Assembly (NCBI GenBank): GCA_025890175.1
Contig: JANPYM010000004.1
Span: 2,647,005-2,711,004, forward strand
DNA length: 64,000 nt
Source: Ciborinia camelliae
Taxonomy: Eukaryota > Ascomycota > Leotiomycetes > Helotiales > Sclerotiniaceae
Reading direction: 5' to 3'
Both the position numbers and the translations under genes were made by a program. Positions 57,850 through 64,000 of this stretch are shown here, piece after piece (position 1 is the first letter of the stretch; every line of letters begins with the position of its first letter). The notes under the pieces were generated by a model. It worked only from the letters and a program-made list of their open reading frames with translations. It did not search any database and was not told the origin of the DNA.

Positions 57850-59292
57850 TCAGTGGTTTCCTTTCAAACTCGCCGTAATATTAGGGAGTAAAGCCTGAGT
57901 AAACTCCCACAACATGGTGGAATCATGCGTATGGAAAGCCGCGCCGGTATACCAGGTATTATGTTTTCCCTGCAGGGCATTGAGATGCGTGTAGAAGCCG
58001 GCCGCGATCGCTTTGGCCGGGACCCACAATTCAAAGGGGGTATGTCTGGTGTAAGCGATGAGCTCGGGCGTCACGCTGTGGTTCTGACCGGCGACGGAAA
58101 GGCGGTTGAGCTCTTCAAACATGGCGGCGCGGACCTCGTCATCGGTAAGGGGAAGTGGGGAGCCATAGTAGAAGTTGGAGACGTTGGGGACGTATGTCGG
58201 CATGATGCCGTAAGCTGCTGGGAGGGGTGGGAAACCGTACGTGGTGTTGTCGGCAACATTGACGAGGGAGACGGGTGGAAGACCGGTGTTGCGGAACATA
58301 CCAACGTAATATCCGGAGTTGTTGAATTGAGAGAAGAGGGTAGTTTCGGATCTGCTGAGATCCCATCCGGCGAGGTTTTCAATCTTGGGGGGGATAGAGA
58401 AGACCATCTTCTTGCCTTGGATGAGTTTGTATCCAGAAGGAGTGCTGATGAGAACTTTGACGCAATGGCCCTTGCGATCAACAGCGATGATGCTGGAGCT
58501 GAGGAAAACGTTGTCGTTTCCGATAATTGCTTGAGCATGCTCGTAGATCTTACTATTGTCGTTTGTGGCTTCGGACAAGAAGCCATTGGTGGCGCCACTG
58601 ATAACGCCCATGCCAAAGTTCTTGAAAACGTACAAAGTAGGCTTGGACAGTAAATCTCCGAGACCTTGGGCAAAGCTGAAAAGAAACCCTAGGAATTCAT
58701 TACCGAGCTTGTACTTGATGGCAAAGTCTCCAAAGGGTAGCAAAAGATCTTCAGGCACTGGGTTTGGTAATTCAAAACCAGTCTCGACGTAAGGGTATTT
58801 TGTCAGTTCTGCCATGTAAAGTAAGGCACCACCGACATAATTGGCGGCTGAGTAAGTGGTATTCTCAATGCCAGTGCGGAAATCGGCGTAACGAGTGGCT
58901 CGAGGTGAAATATCGACCGGAGCCATAGTAACATTAAGGCGAGCGGTATAGTTGTTGACAAGAGAAGTATTGTGGTAGACAATCACGCCATACTCAGTTG
59001 TAAGTCCAGTTACGGGATCTTTGTACGTTTCTGTGTGGCCTCCCATACGATTCTTGTTATCAATGACTGCCACGGTCTTGTTCGAGTCAATTAGACCAAT
59101 TGCAGCATAAGTTCCGGAAGAACCTCCACCAACTACAACCACATCTCTCTCGATGACTTCAACATTCTGGTAAGTATGACCATTGATGGTTAAGGAGGTA
59201 GAGGTCGATTTAAGTGTGGTGGCAAGAGCTCCATACGAGAAACAACTGGTGGCGGCAGCTAAAAGTAAAGGGGCGACTTTAAAGATGGCCAT
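57850..59292 (-). CDS. Secreted FAD-dependent oxidoreductase, beta-cyclopiazonate dehydrogenase-like
   Basis: Flavoprotein of the amine-oxidase-like group. Single exon. The frame opens at 59388, but I take the start at 59292, because the protein then begins with a good signal peptide (MAIFKVAPLLLAAATSCFSY), giving 480 residues. The dinucleotide-binding motif is VVVVGGGSSGTYAAIGL near residue 50, followed by VIDNKNRMGGHTETY, typical of flavin monoamine-oxidase-type folds. Many N-glycosylation sites (NTS, NYT, NVT, NTT, NNS) agree with secretion. Related fungal proteins are often named after the cyclopiazonic acid enzyme, but no other gene of such a pathway is here. The substrate is unknown and the name should not be read as a product prediction. 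Confidence 0.82.
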   Translation of the reverse strand: MAIFKVAPLLLAAATSCFSYGALATTLKSTSTSLTINGHTYQNVEVIERDVVVVGGGSSGTYAAIGLIDSNKTVAVIDNKNRMGGHTETYKDPVTGLTTEYGVIVYHNTSLVNNYTARLNVTMAPVDISPRATRYADFRTGIENTTYSAANYVGGALLYMAELTKYPYVETGFELPNPVPEDLLLPFGDFAIKYKLGNEFLGFLFSFAQGLGDLLSKPTLYVFKNFGMGVISGATNGFLSEATNDNSKIYEHAQAIIGNDNVFLSSSIIAVDRKGHCVKVLISTPSGYKLIQGKKMVFSIPPKIENLAGWDLSRSETTLFSQFNNSGYYVGMFRNTGLPPVSLVNVADNTTYGFPPLPAAYGIMPTYVPNVSNFYYGSPLPLTDDEVRAAMFEELNRLSVAGQNHSVTPELIAYTRHTPFELWVPAKAIAAGFYTHLNALQGKHNTWYTGAAFHTHDSTMLWEFTQALLPNITASLKGNH

Positions 59293-62042
59293 TTTGTCGG
59301 CAGGCAAAAGCTCAGGAAGTTTTGCAAAACAGACAAGATTTGGAACGGTCGGATTATCAAGAGAACAAAAGAGGAAAGTGTTGGCCATGGACTGCCATGA
59401 CTTTAGACTTTATATACGAGGTATGCATTACAAATGCCGAGGGATATGTCAACATCCGTCTGTGCCCCGCCATCACATAACCTTAATGAATATAATAATT
59501 TTTTTGACTTTTGAAGCTGTCACTTTGTCCCTGCCTCGCATTATCGCATATGCGCATCTCAAGATCTGTAGGAATTTGAAAACGTATCAATGGCAAACAG
59601 CATGGGGGACTTGATCCTGTCATATTCCTTCGAAGATAATTGACCAATCGGATATCTCGCTTTCCTTGGTAATTTCCCCATTGAAGAATTCTGGAAGGCT
59701 ATTATATACCTAGAAGGTACGATACCGACAATCCTTTCCATATCGATATAAGATATAGTAGGATGATGGGAAAACTCCGAGGCAGCCCTTGGCAGAATCT
59801 TGGCTGGTACACGTGCATCCAAAGTGCTCATTGGTGTGGATTCAGGATTGATCCTTCCCAAGATTGAAAGAAGAATGGCTGCTGTCCCGCACTAGGCTTT
59901 TGTGAATAGGCCCCCTTTCGAATGGTTTTCCGAGTCAACTCATACCTACTAGGTAAGTTACTGTAATAAGGCACCTAGTATTATGATCACTATAGGGTCG
60001 AAATAGCCTCAACAATAGAACTTCAACCTTTACCCTCTCATTATTGTACTTTATAATAATACTGTGCTCACCTGGGCACTTGTAGATATTATTATTGTTA
60101 GATTGATTTCGAAAGGTTACATTCTACTGACCGGGAACCGGCAATGATTGATATCCGAGACACGAACATTTGGACGCGGCATATAATATACCAAATTTGT
60201 CCTCACCGCCCTCATTTGCAAGTGGCAGGATGATCTGGCTGGAGTTCGTACCTACAAATGCAGGTTTTTACCCTTAATCTACACATTATAACATACCAAG
60301 TAACTCCAGGGCTTAGAAGAAACTCTATGTTTTGGCTAGTTATTATGAAGGCTTGGATCATGCACAATACGTCGATCAGATCATCTGATCGTTAAACCTA
60401 TAAATTTTTTCATTATTAGATGGTTTTTTGCAAACGCATTTGGTTGACATCACTATCTATATGTAGGTACCTAGTGAAGACCTAATTTTCTAAGGACTAT
60501 AAATGTCTCTTCTCGATCTATCGGTCTTCAACGTTAATACTTTTGATTAGAAATCATTACATTATACTATATAATATCATCTCATATCATATTATAGCAC
60601 TATAAATATATCCGAGTCTTAAAAATTTAATATACTTTTCTTATATCTAATGTTCAACCTTCTAATAATCGGTAGATAACCTCCAGCTTAAGTCTATGAT
60701 TCTACTAAACCTTATCTCCTTTTACCTAGTCCAGTACTGGAATAACTAAACGAGAATTTGTTGATCACTTTATTATTGAAGAATAGATACCTAGATATTC
60801 ATCACATGGATCAAGACGACAATAGAATTTCAGAGTCTAGACGGCGTACCTAGTATCTAACTGAACACTTAAGCTTTAAAGAAATAATTATAATCTCAAT
60901 AGATTTATTATCCGATGAATCAACCAAAGGCCGACTGGTATAGGTAAGGAAGGATGATATATATACAGTGTATATATAACGGGAACAACCATGTACTTAT
61001 AATAATGTATACGATATACCTAGCCCCCAGCCCCAAGCCCCGGCTCCGGGCCCGCTGCCCCAGAATCCTACGGTACATCAATCTCCCCTTTCTATAAACT
61101 ATGTCTATCTAGCTACCTACCCAGCCCTACACACGCCCAAGAAATCCTACATCCAGCTTCACTTTTACTTTCAGTCTTCCAGCCGCTGCTATACTATGCT
61201 ATACACATAAAATAGCATAGCATAGCATAGCATAGAATAGCATAGCCCACCCACCTCCCCATCAATAATACCTATTATATCCATACGGTACAATACCTAC
61301 CTTTTAATCCGCAGACCATCATCTCTCATATACTTTTCCTCTCATCTGATCTGATCTCATTTCCATTCATTTAGCTCGAATGCTCAATCCTACATACCTG
61401 ATTGATCCTAGAATACCTATACTCAAAAGTTTAAAAGTTTATAGATTCCGGACCCCGGAATCTCGGGCTTTATGTTAACGTACCGTACCTACTCATATCA
61501 CAGGATTCGCATCCGTGATCATAACTATGGATCTACCCAGGTATCCCCTTCCTCCCTTCTTCTTTATTATTTTAGGTAGAAAAATGGATTCGGGATTCGA
61601 CACTCTGGTTACATATTATAATATTATAATATTACATTATTACATTATACATATTCCAGGTGGTCTTGAATCTCGAATTTCGATTGAATTCCGTGGAATA
61701 TATTATAGATACTGGTAGCTATATATAATATTTATTATTTATTTATTATTGTCGCGGACCTTTGGACTGGGATTTAGATAAGCGCCTTAATACACGGAGC
61801 TTTTCATTATTGGGATTTAGGTTTGACTTTCGATTTCATACCTACCTACCTACCTACCTGGTCTCTCACAAATCAATTATGAGTCTTCAAGATGATAAAC
61901 GAGAGTGAGATTATTAAAATATATTTTCTACATGTTCACGTTTATAGGAATATTAAAATGAAGACTCTAAGTCTTATGATAAGAAGTACATGGTGAGCCG
62001 ATCATCGCGTTAGATCTTCCAAGGTCGCTCCCGCCTGATCTC
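59293..62042. other. Intergenic region
   Basis: No gene that I trust. The minus-strand frame at 59559-59861 (100 residues) has no motif. The stretch is AT-rich with an ATAGC microsatellite (about 61212-61245) and a CCTA run near 61845. The left end includes the promoter of the FAD oxidoreductase, the right end the 3' region of the ammonium transporter. Confidence 0.5.
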
Positions 62043-63590
62043 CTAAGCCTTCTTACCTTGATCCACCTGATCCTGTATGTCATGGACGTGCGACGATCCG
62101 GGGGAGGAAGAAACCGCCTCGAGGACCAATCGTCTCTGATTCAATTCATCAAAGAGAGCCCAATCACCGATTTGCTCGTCGAAAAATTGATCCATGTCCA
62201 GGCCTTGAATTTCCGCTTCTTCGGTGACCCGCAAGTGCATGCCGGGGATGGATTTCAGGATGTAGAGCAGAGCGCAGGAGACGACGAATGAGTAGGCGGA
62301 GATGGCGGCCATTTCCGCGAATTGTTTGCCCACTTGGATTCCATTACCATCAATGGCACCCGAGGATGAAGTTACGCCGTCGAGCATGCTGACTATTCAT
62401 GGGTTAGCGTGAAGTATCATTACTTCGAGGAGTGGAGTACTTACTGGAAGAAGTGGCAAAGATTCCAGTCAAAAGACTTCCCACCATGCCACCGACACCA
62501 TGAAGCTTGAAGACGTCCATTCCTTCATCAATATGAATCCATTTATTTAAGTTCTGTAACGATGCGCAGACCACAGCGGTTATGAATCCGATGACTGCAG
62601 CCAACCAAACAGAAACATATCCTGCAGCAGGTGTGATCCCCACAAGTCCAGCGATGGCTCCTTCACAGGCTCCTACAAGACTGAATCGTCCACCATGTTT
62701 GATATAATCGACGAGGACCCATCCAAGCATTCCGGTGCATGCAGCAGTATTGGTGTTGAATGCAGCTAGCATTGCTCTAATAGAAGCATTGAGAGCACTA
62801 CCACCGTTAAATCCAAACCATCCAAACCAAATGAGCACGGTACCAAGGAAGACGAGAGTAGTGTTATGCGGTCTACCATGGGACTTTTCGCCCGTGTGGG
62901 TGCGCTTTCCTAAAACAAGGGCATATGCCAAAGCTGACCACCCAGATGCAATATGGACTGGTCCACCACCGGCAAAATCCAAAGAAGGTAGCTTTGTATA
63001 TCGTCAGTTCCAACGCCTTTACGAAAGATCGCACGTCTCAAAAAACTTACATTATACAGCCAACCATTAGAATTCCAAGTCCAACAAGCAATCGGACAAT
63101 AAACAATTGTGGCCCACCAAAAGCCAAAGACTAGACTCGGTACAATTCTCCCTCTTTCAAAAGCACCCCCGACCACAATCTGAACCGTACAGGCGCAGAA
63201 GAGCAACTGATACAAGCAAAACACAATCTCGGGAATGACGGCGCTTCCGGGCGACGGAGCAGCCATAACATTCTTCAAACCGAAGTTCGCAAAATCACCA
63301 ATGAAAGGACCGGCGGTGCGCGAGTAGGCCAGCGAATAGCCCCAGAACATCCATTGGAAAGTGGTGACGGCCGCGACGAGAAGCGATTGAAAGAGCAGGG
63401 TCAGAGCGGATTTTCGACGGGCGAGTCCGCTGTACAGGAGTCCGATGCCGGGAATGATGAGCCAGACGATGAAACCGCAGAAGATGAGGTAGGTGTAGTG
63501 GAATTCGAAGCCGGAATATTGGACGTTGACGTCGACGAGTTCGGGATCGCCGCCATCGGGTATGGAGGAGTTGTAGACGGGGGCACTCAT
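62043..63590 (-). CDS. Ammonium transporter (Amt/Mep family)
   Basis: Plasma-membrane ammonium permease for nitrogen acquisition. Three exons on the minus strand: 63590-63051, 62991-62445 and 62392-62043, with introns of 59 and 52 nt, giving 478 residues, the usual Mep length. Splicing restores WLYNLPSLDFAGGGPVHIAS, the Amt signature, with one of the two conserved pore His residues. The second His is in VFKLHGVGGMVGSLLTG. There are about eleven hydrophobic segments (for example YLIFCGFIVWLIIPGIGLLY and NTTLVFLGTVLIWFGWFGF). The N-terminus is short and outside. The C-terminal tail is cytosolic and holds the GMHLRVTEEAEIQGLDMDQF element that couples monomers in the family. I cannot say whether it is the high-affinity, filamentation-linked Mep2 type. 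Confidence 0.93.
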
Positions 63591-64000
63591 GCTGATTTCT
63601 GTATGCGCTGGATTGATCGCTCAACCAGCTGCGTAGGCGGGCGACTCGGAGATTCGGAAAATAGCTGGGATCGTTCCTCTACGCGTAGCATCACGGTGGG
63701 CTCCCCATGCGTTAAGTATTCCATTGCCTCTCCCCCATCATCCCCATTCCCATTCCCGCCGCATCCTTCATACCCACAACCCAACATTCTTATCAGCAGT
63801 GCATCCGAACCATTCCCTTGGGAACCTCCTTGGAAACGCATAAGAGTTTCTTGGCAATCCCTCTATCGACCTTTATCGCACGTTCTCCAGAGTCCATTCA
63901 CATCATTAAATCTTGTCATGGTTGGAAGTCGCCGATAAGTACCTCCGGTCCCTACTGATAATACCATGAACCGAGCACGCTTTACGAAACTTAAGTGACA
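63591..64000. other. Upstream region of the ammonium transporter
   Basis: Promoter side of the ammonium transporter, which reads leftward. TTATCAG at 63789 and CGATAAG near 63932 are GATA-type sites, the kind bound by nitrogen regulators such as AreA. That is suggestive only, since such sites are short. No gene is seen. Confidence 0.45.

Noticed and set aside
59559..59861. Minus-strand frame of 100 residues upstream of the FAD oxidoreductase
   Set aside because: No motif, no splice signals and no neighbour context.

Overview
This 64 kb window is nuclear DNA of a filamentous ascomycete. The evidence is a fungus-specific translation elongation factor 3, short introns (47-127 nt, one of 196 nt) with CTAAC/CTAAT-type branch sites, a mitochondrial methylcitrate-cycle gene pair, an orphan fungal transcription-factor-domain protein, and long AT-rich intergenic stretches full of CCTA, ATGG and TA microsatellites. 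The overall look would suit a leotiomycete such as Sclerotiniaceae, but that placement is impression only. Two 10-N assembly gaps (45782-45791 and 57381-57390) both sit in poly-C tracts.

Layout. 1-7 kb: eEF3 (minus) and a DUF1275/YoaK-type membrane protein (plus). 7-12 kb: gene-free, with a 529 bp MITE-like element. 12-15.4 kb: a RING protein with an Asp at one zinc-ligand position and a two-finger C2H2 protein. 13.3-18.9 kb also holds a fold-back repeat, a diverged dispersed repeat, an element with about 100 bp terminal inverted repeats, and a second MITE. 18.9-25.2 kb: a secreted SMP-30/gluconolactonase-like protein and a four-exon transcription-factor-domain protein without a zinc cluster. 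26.1-28.2 kb: a decayed gene with several stops and frameshifts. 29-31 kb: a Nor-1-like short-chain dehydrogenase and a protein with 18-bp coding repeats.

32.3-36.3 kb is the clearest functional unit: mitochondrial 2-methylisocitrate lyase (minus) and 2-methylcitrate synthase (plus) diverge from a 619 bp shared intergenic region. They are two of the three dedicated enzymes that convert propionyl-CoA plus oxaloacetate to succinate plus pyruvate. In each gene one intron only makes sense, or makes best sense, with a GC-AG boundary.

36.4-54 kb looks like an accessory island. It holds five small, intron-rich genes for highly charged Lys/Arg- and Asp/Glu-rich proteins that I do not recognise (one frameshifted), a large three-module polysaccharide deacetylase, another decayed gene, a diverged tandem duplication and several tRNA-like, possibly SINE, sequences. 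Three of the small proteins share a short F-[SA]-G-L-x3-P-K motif. Four have three exons with both introns in phase 1. This family is the best candidate here for something undescribed.

57.8-63.6 kb returns to larger genes: a secreted FAD oxidoreductase of the beta-cyclopiazonate-dehydrogenase-like group and an Amt/Mep ammonium transporter, both on the minus strand. Exon boundaries throughout were read by eye from splice signals, reading frame and, where the family is known, conserved protein motifs. No search was run.
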